This document shows, piece by piece, positions 22,756-32,354 of a stretch of 64,000 nt of DNA. The stretch spans positions 48,591,738 to 48,655,737 of the forward strand of contig NC_052612.1 of the NCBI RefSeq assembly GCF_016545825.1, read 5' to 3'. Source of the stretch: Eucalyptus grandis. Its lineage: Eukaryota > Streptophyta > Magnoliopsida > Myrtales > Myrtaceae. The notes beneath the pieces were generated by a model that saw only the letters and a program-made list of their open reading frames with translations, did no database searches and was not told the DNA's origin. Position numbers and translations under genes: made by a program. The stretch's first letter is position 1. Each line of letters begins with the position of its first letter.

Positions 22756-23461
22756 GGAAAATTATTGGAAAAGTCACAAATCTATTACACTTTACCAATT
22801 AAATTTTAGACTTTTTACATTTTGTCAATTGAATTCATTTGGCCAATTTGAGCAAGATATGACATGGATGCTGACCGTTTATCAAAGACGACCAACACTA
22901 ATATAAATATTTTAAATAATTTTTGATTTTTTTTATAATTTTTCAATATGTTCTTTATTTTCTATTCTTTACTTTCTTTCTTTTGGCGCAAGGGCCCAAT
23001 GCTAGCAATGGCCAAGGGCGTCGTGGCCCTTATCCGATGCCCTTGCTAGCCATAGCGAGGGCATCACAGCCCTTGCCCAAATTAGGGCCAAGCAAGTGTT
23101 AGGACACCCTCACAAGCCAAAACGAGAGCACTAGCCCTTGGCCCAAATCTAGCGAAGGTGTCACACCCTCACTGACCCTTAGTACCAAAAAAAAATAATA
23201 ATAATAAAGAAAAGAAAAAATAAAATATTTTAAAAATACTATTAAAAATTGTTTGGATTACCATCAACCGTGCTACGTAGGAGGGCAACATCCACATTTG
23301 TGATTTTCAACCAAAGTTGACTAGATTGACTCAATTGGCAAAATATAAAAATATTTAAAATTCAATTGGAGTAATTTTGACAAATGTAATTACAAGGTTT
23401 AAAATTAAATTGATACAAATGCAATAAGTTCAATATTTTTTTTTAATACTTTTCCACTAAT
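22756..23461. mobile_element. Long-TIR non-autonomous element with 5-bp target duplication
   Basis: It is flanked by CTTGA on both sides (22751-22755 and 23462-23466). The paralogous empty sites at 14116 and 14565 read through as 'gaactggacccc' and 'gaaccggaccccc', which confirms the insertion. Arms of about 130 bp are inverted: 'ggaaaagtcacaaat...attacactttaccaatt' at the left, its mirror at the right. The core (22985-23180) is GC-richer with repeated 'gcccttgcc' words. No transposase is present. Confidence 0.8.
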
Positions 23462-23714
23462 CTTGACCCCCTTTCAGATCATTTTTAGGAGCATTTGCTA
23501 GTCTACAACATGAAGACCTCGCTAATAAGAGTCCTTCAAATATTCCAAAATGTTGCATTTCCTAATGCATATGCTATACAAATAAAACCATGAACTTCAT
23601 AATATTTGCAAAATATTTTCCATATATCTTTCAAGAAATTGGATCCCATCACAATTTGTGGAAACATTGCTATGTCAATCATGTTCGCAAACAACAGAAA
23701 ACACAAAAGAAGAA

Positions 23715-24385
23715 AATTACCAAAAAAATCACAAACATATTGTAATTATTTCAAGTCAATTTCAAACTTATTTTTTGATTAATTAATTATAAATTTTTTT
23801 GCAATTGTGACAGTTTAGTCCAACTTGCCAAAATTAGCCAACCAACGGCCAGTGCTAGCCACTACCGATGACAATTTGTTAATAATATTTTTTTGAATTA
23901 TTTTATTAATTTTTTAACTTTTTTCTCCTCCCTCCTTCTTCCTTCTTCCTTTGGTTTTGACAACCAACTAGAAGGGAGGACTGGCCGATCGTCAAATTGA
24001 GGTGGCTGGGCAAGCTCACCTCGCCATCATTGGGCAAAGGTGAGCTCGCCCAACTAGTAGCAAGGTGAGTCCCCGCCGGATCTAGCATGGGCTCGCCTTG
24101 CCCAACCGCCTCGATCCGACAACCGGCCAGCCCTCCCTTTGGTTGGTTGCCAAGCCAAAGGAAGAAGGAGAGAGGAGGGGGAAAAAAAGAAAGAAAGAAA
24201 AAAAAAAAAGATTAAGAAAATAATAAAATAAAATATTATAAAAATTATCACTAGCACCAACCAGTTGCCACGTTAGCACCAATCTTCCAAATTTGACTGA
24301 TTGGACTAAATTAGCACAATTAGAAAAAGTTTAGGACTTAGTTGGCCAAAAAAATATGTTTAGGACTGTATTGACATAATTATAA
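23715..24385. mobile_element. Second long-TIR non-autonomous element
   Basis: Inverted AT-rich arms contain 'agtttagtccaacttg' (left, about 23810) and 'attggactaaattagcac' (right, about 24300), the inverse of each other. They frame a GC-richer core (23950-24165) with inverted 'gatcg...cgatc' and 'ctcgcc' words. The paralogous text at 14860-14920 lacks it. It looks like the same superfamily as 22756-23461, but the arms differ. Confidence 0.7.
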
Positions 24386-24559
24386 TAAGATTAGAACTCT
24401 ATTGCTTCTCAATTCAAAATTTCCAACCAGCAACTTTATAACAAACAGTATATGTATTACCAACAACTAGGACCTTTCTATTGAGAAGGTATATCTACTG
24501 GATTCGGACACAAGCGATGAAGCATAGTTCATGAAGCTAGAATAGAAGCAGCTAAAATA

Positions 24560-24915
24560 TGATTGAAACCTCTCTAGTAGAGTTTCTAGGGTTTCTTGAG
24601 TTCTTTAGAATGTTCTTGGGGGCGGGTAATATGAGAAATGTATCACATTCTAGAGTGTTTTTTTTTTTTTTTTTTTTTTTTGGTGACTAATGCATGTAGC
24701 TAGTAGATAGGAAGATAGAACCTCCACCATTAGATTGTGCGAAAATGTAAGGTTGTAATTAGAGGGGTACTTTTATAAATAGGGATCTCCTCTCTCATTT
24801 GTATCATCTCACAAATAATAGAAAATTTAAAGTTTTTCTAAGAGTTCATGTCTCTAAAGATCTTTGAGAGTGTGGTGAGAGGAGGCTTACTTGAAAGAAA
24901 TTAAGAGAAACACTA
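24560..24915. mobile_element. Probable solo LTR
   Basis: This insertion of about 350 nt is absent from the unit-2 paralogue (between 15044 and 15075). It has a TATA-like 'tttataaatagggatctcc' near 24773, followed by a leader-like segment, as in plant LTRs, plus a T-run of about 23 at 24659-24681. The ends are not exact. Confidence 0.45.
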
Positions 24916-25675
24916 GTTTAGGACTACGAGCCTAATACCTTCTTTGACCTTTTCTATCCTTTCTTTCGTGTTGGATGGGATTGTTTCGTTTGACTCCACC
25001 CATCACATGCATCATCACAAGTATGAGCAAAATCTATTAATCACACTTGTATTTAAGGCGATACCAAAAACTTCTGCTGGAAGCCTCCTCACTGGGCCAA
25101 AATAATGCAAAATCAAATATGAAGAAAAGACGACCTTCACAAAGTTTAGTCCAAAGCCACATCTCCATCCAAATTTTTTCTTTATCCTAAAATTCAACTA
25201 AACACCTCAAGTCAAAATGCAATTTTCCACGTCAATTTGTTGTGACAGAGAAACAAGACAACAAACCCCTTCTTTGTTTGACCTGCAAGTTTTTCAGAGT
25301 CTACACTTTTTCGTTTTAAAGATGAGTATGAGGGCCTCTAAGACACTGACAACAAACCCCTTCTTTGTTTGGCCAGCAAGGTTTTCAGAGTATATACTTT
25401 TTCGTTTTAAAGATGAGTATGAGGGCCTCTAAAGATTCAGTGCCTGTATTGTTTTATTTGGCATGCTCACTGATAATTGAATCCACCTAGATTAACAGTA
25501 TAAGAGGGGTAATCTTTGCTCTAAACAACCATACTCAAAATAAATCATGTAATTATGGCATTTGCGAGACTTCAAAGGTTGCCATGTCCTAGTGATGCAT
25601 AAGCTTCCTCATTAGATGAATTTTTGTTTGTAATATACTTTGAATTGATATATCCTATACCAAGCACTGATAAAA
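24916..25675 (-). pseudogene. SGT1 pseudogene 3' portion (unit 3): exons 10, 9, 8
   Basis: Degraded equivalents of SGT1 exon 10 (about 24916-25000), exon 9 (about 25140-25195) and exon 8 (two copies, 25255-25445), plus the intron up to 25675, lie in the same order as 15075-16030. Multiple indels and substitutions break the frame: the exon-10 end, for instance, no longer encodes the conserved SGS tail. Similarity stops at 'ataccaagcactgata' (25675), about 180 nt before recognisable plastid DNA, so the 5' two thirds of this copy are missing. Confidence 0.85.
25255..25445. repeat. Tandem duplication of exon 8 in the SGT1 pseudogene
   Basis: The text 'acaacaaaccccttctttgtttg', continuing to 'gatgagtatgagggcctcta', occurs twice in a row, from about 25257 and about 25348, and is nearly identical. 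Each corresponds to SGT1 exon 8 (15638-15741). The high identity between copies shows the duplication is more recent than the general decay of the pseudogene. Confidence 0.85.
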
Positions 25676-25857
25676 GCACTAGAAACCAGTATATTTGTGA
25701 CAAATGGATAGTAAAATCCAAATTGGTATACGATCAATTACTACATGTGATTAAACTCATAAATTTGATTATAAAATTTAATATAAATAAACGGAGGGTA
25801 AATTTATCACCGGTATATCAATTTAGGGTTCTTCGTGATATTAGAAACCATTATTAT
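25676..25857. other. Unassigned stretch between SGT1 pseudogene and plastid DNA
   Basis: This is AT-rich and open over about 90 codons on the plus strand, but the protein is not recognised. It could be diverged organellar DNA belonging to the adjacent plastid-like insert. I cannot tell. Confidence 0.3.
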
Positions 25858-26285
25858 TGGATGATCATGATACTTCCCAAAAATCGAAATTATTGATCAA
25901 TGGAGGAACAATATCACCATTTTTTCAATAAGATACCAAAGTGGATGATTGACTCATTCCATACTAGAAATAATCGCAGGAAATCTTTTGATAACACGGA
26001 TTCCTATTTCTCAATGATATCCCACGATCAAGACAATTGGCTGAATCCCGTGAAACCATTTCATAGAAGTTCATTGATATCTTCTTTTATAAAGCAAATC
26101 GACTTTGATTCTTGAATAATCCACATCACTTCTGCTTCTATTGTAACAAAAGATTCCCCTTTTATGTGGAAAGGGCCCGTATCAATAATTCTGATTTTAC
26201 ATATGGACAATTCCTCAATATCTTGTTCATTCGCAACAAAATATTTTCTTTGTGCGGCGGTAAAAAAAAATACGCTTTTTTGGAG
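25858..26285 (+). pseudogene. ycf2: Nuclear plastid DNA: ycf2 fragment
   Basis: Translation gives typical internal Ycf2 text: [19 protein letters not shown], then [19 protein letters not shown], then [19 protein letters not shown] and [20 protein letters not shown] frame change near 26090-26115 and another near 25890 break it. Ycf2 is an essential plastid membrane protein of over 2000 residues. Only about 140 codons are here, so this is a dead transferred fragment (NUPT). Confidence 0.92.
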
Positions 26286-26289
26286 GGAA

Positions 26290-26555
26290 AGAGGGGGATG
26301 GGGCTTCTCTCGCTTTTGACATAGCGGGCCCCGGTGGGAGGCCCGCACGACGGGCTATTAGCTCAGTGGTAGAGCGCCCCGATAATTGCGTCGTTGTGCG
26401 GGCCGTGAGGGCTCTCACCACATGGATAGTTCAATGTGCTCATCGCCCGACCCCGAGATGTGGATCATCCAAGGCACATTAGCACGGCGTACTTCTCCTG
26501 TTCGAACCGGGTTTGAAACCAAACCTCTCCTCAGGAGGATAGATGGGGCGATTTA
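26290..26555 (+). pseudogene. trnI-GAU: Nuclear plastid DNA: trnI-GAU 5' exon and intron start
   Basis: The text 'gggctattagctcagtggta' (26352-26371) is the 5' half of plastid tRNA-Ile(GAU). It is followed by the opening of its group II intron ('tcaatgtgctcatcg', 'gaccccgagatgtggatcat'). The exon is about 34 nt instead of 37, because 3 nt are lost in the 'gagcgc..cccc' stretch, and the 3' exon is absent. The preceding 'catagcgggcccc' is the usual plastid 16S-trnI spacer. It directly abuts ycf2 sequence, which is not its neighbour in plastid genomes. Confidence 0.9.
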
Positions 26556-26973
26556 ACTTTAAAGAAAAATATAATTAGAGAAAATCAAGAATTTATTTTA
26601 TTTAATCGTAAAGTTGGGCAGCTTGACTGTATAAATCTCATGGGGGGACAAAACGAACCACGTGCCCCTACGAAATTAAAACCGATTGAGAAGCTCCTCT
26701 ACTTCTCATATTTCGGAATTATTCATTTCAATTACGAAAAGTCATGTCTAAAGGCTACGATTCTTGAGTTTCAAACTTCATATATAATTTGTCCATTTGC
26801 TTACTGTCTAGGGGTAGACGGACATTAGGGTCGAAAATAGAAGATGGATTTTGCATAGAAAAGAAACATTAAAGCAGCAAAAGAACGATGCAAACTTTGG
26901 ACAAATTTCCTGAAAAAGAATGATGGATGATGATAATTCATAAAGTAGACGATCCACAATTGAGAAGTTCCAT
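26556..26973. other. Unassigned, right flank of the plastid insert
   Basis: There is no recognisable gene. It may contain more organellar DNA (the 26640-26828 frame is open) but I cannot match it. Confidence 0.25.
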
Positions 26974-28270
26974 AAGACTCCATTTACTTCGCAGGAAAAG
27001 TGATATTTCTAAAAAAATGCTTTTCAAAAGTCAATTTCCAAAAAGATAATGATATTATTCGATATTTGGCTGAAACATGAAAATGAAAAAGGAAATTTTT
27101 TTGGTCATTTAATAAAAAAATTTGATTTAATTTTCCTAAATAGTCATACACTATTTGCACATTAGTGCCTCACGCATGAACAACCAGGGAATCGGGTTAA
27201 GGCACCAGGGTCCTCCATTTGGCCTTGATGGACCTCGATCCAAGTGTCAAGGACATGAGCAAGGACACCTAAGTTCAAAGCCCAAGAACCTTGTGCCGGT
27301 GCCCAACTCTTTGGTGCCTTGGCTTGGGTAAAGAGGCTGGGTCAAGGACCTAGTGCCCATGCTTGAATCCCCAGTGCCTATGCTTGGGTTCTCAAAGTCC
27401 ATTGAGGCTAGGCTTGGGCCTGATACCAGGGTTCTGGGTCCAACCTCAATGGACTTATATGTAGACATTGGGGTCCTAGGCACTGAGACCTTGAGCACAA
27501 ATACCAAAGACCTAAGCATGGCCTCAAAGGACCTACCATGAGCTTTAGGTCCCCGGTCTGGCCTTGATAGATTGAGACGTGAACGCCAAGGTCTTAAACA
27601 TGACCTCGATGGACCTAATCATGGGCATCGAAGCCCCAAGCTTTGGCCTTGATGGTCCTAGGCTTTGGCATGGGAGATCCGAGCATTGGCACTAGGGTCC
27701 CGAGCGTAGCCTCAATGGACCCGGGCACAAGCGTCAAGGACCTAGGCACAAGTATCGAGGACCCAAGCATAAGCACTAGGGTTTTGGACACAAGCACCAA
27801 GGTCCCAAGCCTCAACCTCACACTTGCTCAAGCACCACTTGCTCGAGCACCAAGGACTTGAGCTTGAGTGCCCGAGTGTTAGGGACTTGAGCTTGAGCTT
27901 TGGGGACCCAAACACAACCTTTGTGAGCAAGGGCCCAAGTGCTGGGCATCAAGTTGGGCACCAAGGCATCAAGTTGAGGCGTGGGCACTGGAGACTTGGG
28001 CCTCATGTATGGACTCGATACTGGATGTCAAGGACCCAAAATCTAACGTTGGGTTCCCATGCCCAAGCATAGATTTTCTAGTCTAAAAGTGCAAATTTCT
28101 AGTTATATTTTGGAAAATTATATCCAATTTGTTAAAGAAGATCATTTTTAGAATTTCAATTGATTCGAAAATATTTTCCGTTCAATTATTTTCCTAAGCC
28201 ATTCATTCAATCATCGGAAACGAAGATAATAATATTTTGGAATTTATTTTTTTACGAAACAAACTGAGTT
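26974..28270. mobile_element. TIR-bounded element with a minisatellite interior
   Basis: The left end 'agactccatttacttcgcaggaaaa' and the inverted right end 'aactcagtttgtttcgtaaaaa' are similar. They resemble a plant terminal motif of the type CTCCGTTTGTTTCGCGGAAAA found in Mutator-like and related elements. Arms of about 150 nt are AT-rich, and the interior is the GC-richer repeat at 27165-28075. No transposase is present, and the target duplication is unclear. Confidence 0.55.
27165..28075. repeat. Degenerate minisatellite
   Basis: About 900 nt are built from short units (roughly 18-30 nt) of the type 'ggacct-aggcac-aagcatcaa', alternating with 'cctcaatggaccta' and 'ggccttgatgga'. All units are diverged. 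The many open frames on both strands here (repeated GT/PST-rich peptides) are products of the repeat and are not called. Confidence 0.85.
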
Positions 28271-28720
28271 TAATTGTAAAAAATCAAAGTCTTTTAGCAC
28301 TAGAATATTTCATTAATTTAGTACAAATATTAAATTCAATCCGGATCCAATTCCGTAAATACGCTACCCTCATATGATAGCTTCTCCTGTAGTACAGTGC
28401 CGTCCCCTGCTTCGACAACTGCGGACGTTCCGTCTTGACTTTAGTTGAGGCCCGACGTACAGAGCCAGAGAGATGCACGAATTATATCCACAAGTCGAAA
28501 TATGAGGTCTTCGAATACTTCTCGCCATGCGGAAGATAGATAGCTCATTCTCGAGTTGCTTCATGGGTTCTATCGTCGGAGATCTTCCATGGAATGATCG
28601 AAGCGCCTTACACATCGTATCTTGATCTCGAAGAACATCAATCTCGTGGCTATGTTCCATTTCTAAAGCCATCTGTCTCAGTTCCCGACATTCATAGTTC
28701 GTATAGCTAGAGAGAGAAAC
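28271..28720. other. Upstream region of the PPR gene
   Basis: Presumed promoter and 5' UTR. A minus-strand frame at 28370-28672 (100 codons, MALEMEHSHEIDVLRDQDT...) is open but not recognised and lies head-to-head with the PPR gene, so I leave it uncalled. No clear TATA box is assigned. Confidence 0.35.
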
Positions 28721-31057
28721 ATGTCACGCCAGACCCTATATGCACTCTTCAGTGAAAACCCATCATCACGTTTCAGAGATATTTGCTCACGGATATTGGT
28801 TTTTTGCAACTCACGGTCTCTTAGAGATGGTATATGCGTTCACAGCCCAGTTATCAAGTTGGGCTTCGAGGATGATCTGTACTTGAACAACAACCTCTTG
28901 TGCCTTTATTCGAAATGTTGCGGTCTTGAGCAAGCACGCCAGTTTTTTGATGAAATGCCACAGAGGGACGTGGTGTCTTGGACGGGGCTTTTGTCTGCTT
29001 ATGTTAAAAGTGGGAATCATGAGAATGCCCTGCAGTTATTTTATTCAATGTTGACGTCAGGGCAGACTCCAAATGAGTTTACTCTTTCAAGTGTTTTGCG
29101 GTCGTGTTCTGTGCTAGAAGAATTTGACCGTGGATCTAGTATCCATACTTATATTGTAAAGAAGGGGATGGAGTCAAATCCAATCCTTGGTAGTAATTTA
29201 ATTGATCTATACTACAAATGTGGTTATAGAGAGCAAGCCTGTAATATGCTTATGCATATGGAAAATAGTGATGCAATTGCTTGGACAACAATGATATCGT
29301 CATTCCTTGAAGACCGGAAATGGAACTTAGCATTACATCTATACCTTCGGATGGTTGAGGCCAAGGTTCCTCCAAATGAGTACACGTTTGTTAAGCTTCT
29401 TGCTGCATCGAGCTTTCTTGGTTTGAAATATGGAATGCTTATTCATGCCCATTTGATAATGTGGGGAATTCAGTTGAATTTGATATTGAAGACAGCTTTA
29501 GTGGACATGTACTCAAGATTTCACATGATGGAAGATGCCATCAAGATCTTCTCTCTAACGCCGGATTTTGATGTATTCTTATGGACTACAATCATTTCTG
29601 GATATGTGCAGAGTTCAAAAGTCAGGGAGGCCATCAAGGCGTTTCTTCTGATGGAAGTATCTGGGGTTGCAGCAAATAATTTTACATACTCGAGCCTCTT
29701 GACTGCTTGCACATCAATTCTGTCGCTGGAACTGGGACAGCAGCTCCACTCAAGGGTAATCTTAGTTGGCCTGGATAAAGACGTATCTGCTGGAAACGCA
29801 CTTATAGACATGTATATGAAATGCTCATGTACAGTGGAAAATGCCTTTCAAGTATTTAGATACATATACTCACCAAATGTCATCTCTTGGACCACCTTGA
29901 TTGCTGGTCTTGCTGCACATAACTATTTAAGGGAATCTTTCCAGTTCTTCCAGGAAATGCGAGAAGCTGGAGTTGAGCCAAATTCCTTCACTCTCTCTAG
30001 CATTCTTAGGGCTTGTGGTACGACAGAATATCCTACTCATGCTATGCAGCTTCATGGGTTTATAATCAAAAGTAAGGCAGACCATGACATAACAGTTGAC
30101 AATGCACTTGTTGATGCTTATGCCGGACTGGAATTGTTTGATGATGCATGGGGTGTTCTAAGCATGATGGACCACAGAGATACCATCACATACACAACTT
30201 TGGCTACAAGAATGAATCATGCGGGTCATCATGGTATGGCATTGAAAATGATTAGATATATGGTAAAGGAAGAAGTCATGATGGATGAATTTAGTCTGGC
30301 CTGTTTCTTGTCTGCATCAGCAGGGATGAATGAAATGATTTCTGGGGGGCAACTTCACTGTTATTCCGTAAAATCAGGCCTTGGCAGATGGATTTCAGTC
30401 TCAAATGCCCTAATTGATTTGTATGCAAAATGTCAGTGTATGAAAGATGCACACAAAACTTTTGAAGAAATACCTGAACCAAATACTGTGTCCTGGAATG
30501 GGTTGATCAGTGGATTGGTATCGACAGGGAATATTTCTCCTGCTTTCTCCATGTTTGAAGATATGAGGTTGTCAGGAGTCAAGCCCGATTCTGTGACACT
30601 CTTGTTAGTGCTTTCTGCTTGCAGTCGTGGACGTTTGGTTGATCTTGGTCTAGAGTATTTTCATTCTGTTAAAGAAGCATACGAAATAGCACCAGAATTG
30701 TATCACTATAATTGTCTGGTCAATCTCCTAGGCCAAGCAGGGCGTCTAGATGAAGCCAGAGATATGATAGAGAACATGCCCTTAAAACAAAATGCAATGA
30801 TCTACAAAACGTTGCTCAGTGCCTGTAGATTACATAAGAATGTACCTTTGGGTGAAGAGATGGCAAGAAAAGGAATGGAACTCGACCCATTTGATCTTAC
30901 ATTCTATCTTTTACTTGCAAAGCTGTATGATGCTTCTGGCAGATCTGACCTGGGTGATGGGACTCGCCAAATGATGAGAGATTTGGATTTGAGGAGTTTC
31001 CCTCGGCTGAATCAACATGTCTCTTCTGCTGGAGATAGGTTCAATATGCAGATGTAA
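28721..31057 (+). CDS. PLS-class pentatricopeptide repeat protein, intronless
   Basis: PPR proteins of this class bind organellar RNA, often for C-to-U editing, one base per repeat pair. The single 778-codon exon is a long array of PPR motifs with the usual pattern (for example NNLLCLYSKCCGLEQARQFF, DVVSWTGLLSAYVKSGN, NALIDMYMKC, VISWTTLIAGL, SWNGLISGLVSTGN). It ends in an E-type region (RLDEARDMIENMPLKQNAM, LLSACRLHKNVPLGE). No DYW deaminase follows; the frame stops soon after LRSFPRLNQHVSS. It resembles Arabidopsis At5g52850, which I recall as about 890 residues, so the C-terminus may be truncated here or may act with a separate DYW partner. Mitochondrial or plastid targeting is expected, but the N-terminus is not distinctive. 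It is convergent with the NDUFA5 gene. Confidence 0.93.
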   Translation: MSRQTLYALFSENPSSRFRDICSRILVFCNSRSLRDGICVHSPVIKLGFEDDLYLNNNLLCLYSKCCGLEQARQFFDEMPQRDVVSWTGLLSAYVKSGNHENALQLFYSMLTSGQTPNEFTLSSVLRSCSVLEEFDRGSSIHTYIVKKGMESNPILGSNLIDLYYKCGYREQACNMLMHMENSDAIAWTTMISSFLEDRKWNLALHLYLRMVEAKVPPNEYTFVKLLAASSFLGLKYGMLIHAHLIMWGIQLNLILKTALVDMYSRFHMMEDAIKIFSLTPDFDVFLWTTIISGYVQSSKVREAIKAFLLMEVSGVAANNFTYSSLLTACTSILSLELGQQLHSRVILVGLDKDVSAGNALIDMYMKCSCTVENAFQVFRYIYSPNVISWTTLIAGLAAHNYLRESFQFFQEMREAGVEPNSFTLSSILRACGTTEYPTHAMQLHGFIIKSKADHDITVDNALVDAYAGLELFDDAWGVLSMMDHRDTITYTTLATRMNHAGHHGMALKMIRYMVKEEVMMDEFSLACFLSASAGMNEMISGGQLHCYSVKSGLGRWISVSNALIDLYAKCQCMKDAHKTFEEIPEPNTVSWNGLISGLVSTGNISPAFSMFEDMRLSGVKPDSVTLLLVLSACSRGRLVDLGLEYFHSVKEAYEIAPELYHYNCLVNLLGQAGRLDEARDMIENMPLKQNAMIYKTLLSACRLHKNVPLGEEMARKGMELDPFDLTFYLLLAKLYDASGRSDLGDGTRQMMRDLDLRSFPRLNQHVSSAGDRFNMQM

Positions 31058-32354
31058 GATCTATGGAGGTTCATCAGATTGGATCTTGCCTCTTGGATGA
31101 TATATTTGTAAGGATAATTGCGATTTTTCTGAGATTAAGCCACCTCCTGTTGCAGAGCTCAGAGATCTCACTTCTGTTAGCGGCTCAATTGTTTGACTGG
31201 TCAGTCTAGTGAGATTATGGGCAATGTGACCTCAGGTTCTCAGGAGATGTAGTGCATCACAAAAGTCTAATCTGCGGCAATGACCACCAGTGAAGAAATT
31301 TCTAATCACCTCAAGCTTCTGTCATGTCTGAAAATCTAACCATACAGTACTCATCACTTGGTCATTTCATGGTTAGTCAAACTTATGCAAGACGGAGCAA
31401 TTTTTCCCTAAGTCTCCAACCATCTTAAATGCAGAAAGCGCCAGGCCGAGTATGGAGCGTCAGAGTATCAGAGCTGAGATCCACAGACTACAATAGTCAA
31501 TGATGCACGCGTGGGCAAGGGAGTCTCAAATTCGAGTCTGTTGATTTTGAATTATTACAACCTATGGCATTTACCGATCAGTGATGATCAGTATGCTTAG
31601 TGGATGTAGAGTTCCCTCAGAATAAAATGCAAAGAAAGTTCCCATTACGCCTACCATACATTTTATCTGATCCATCAGGCTTATTTCTTTCTCATGCAAT
31701 GAGTGAAGATGCACTCTAATTCCATATCCTTGAAGTCTCAGATTAAGAGGAAGACGTTATCATATTGCTCTGGTACCATTTCATTTTACAATACGTCTTC
31801 TCGCAGTAGCATGCATAGGCTCTTCCTAGCTTCATCAGCAGGAAAAGGAAAGATGTAGACTTTTGGAACGGAGGCAGAACATATTTTGTTCCAAAAGGAA
31901 AAGATAGTGTCAGGATATCTTTTACCCTTCTCATTAATCAAGGCCAAGTAAAATTTCAAAACTAACAACATGTTTTATCTTCTCTCGCCACTCAGATAGA
32001 AAGACTATGACAGGCTGATTGACAACTTTCGCCACAATCAAAGAACAAAATATATTCTTGCTAGTGGAGAGACAGTTCCTTTCTGTCACACATGTAGTTT
32101 TCTCCAAGAAAATGAGGAACACATTATGAAAATCTCATTTTTCACTGAGTATGAAACAAAGCTTAAATCCCTCCCATGGCACAGAAATCAATTGAAAAAC
32201 CTTGAGATTACATGCTGAATGCTCCAAAATGAGTCCCATGGTGCAAACTAGTGCATCTAGAAGAAGGGCTTATTACAGAATAACACATCAAAGAGAAAAT
32301 GGAAATCACATTCAGCCTTTGCAATTCAGTCAGATATCAAGTGCCAGCAGCTCA
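31058..32354. other. Shared 3' region of convergent PPR and NDUFA5 genes
   Basis: No coding exon is supported. It should contain both 3' UTRs. Open frames at 31743-32122 have no recognisable features. I searched by eye downstream of the PPR stop for a DYW-domain sequence and saw none. Confidence 0.45.

Noticed and set aside
26352..26390. A functional tRNA-Ile gene
   Set aside because: Only the 5' exon of the intron-containing plastid trnI-GAU is present, with a 3-nt loss and no 3' exon.
27247..28072. Open frames with repeated Gly/Thr/Pro/Ser peptides
   Set aside because: They are translations of the minisatellite. Both strands are open and no start or splice context supports a gene.
27165..28075. 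CRISPR-like array
   Set aside because: The units are degenerate, of variable length and without unique spacers, in a plant nuclear context. It is a minisatellite.
28370..28672. A 100-codon minus-strand gene head-to-head with the PPR gene
   Set aside because: The protein is not recognised, the second half looks non-globular, and the region is the likely PPR promoter.
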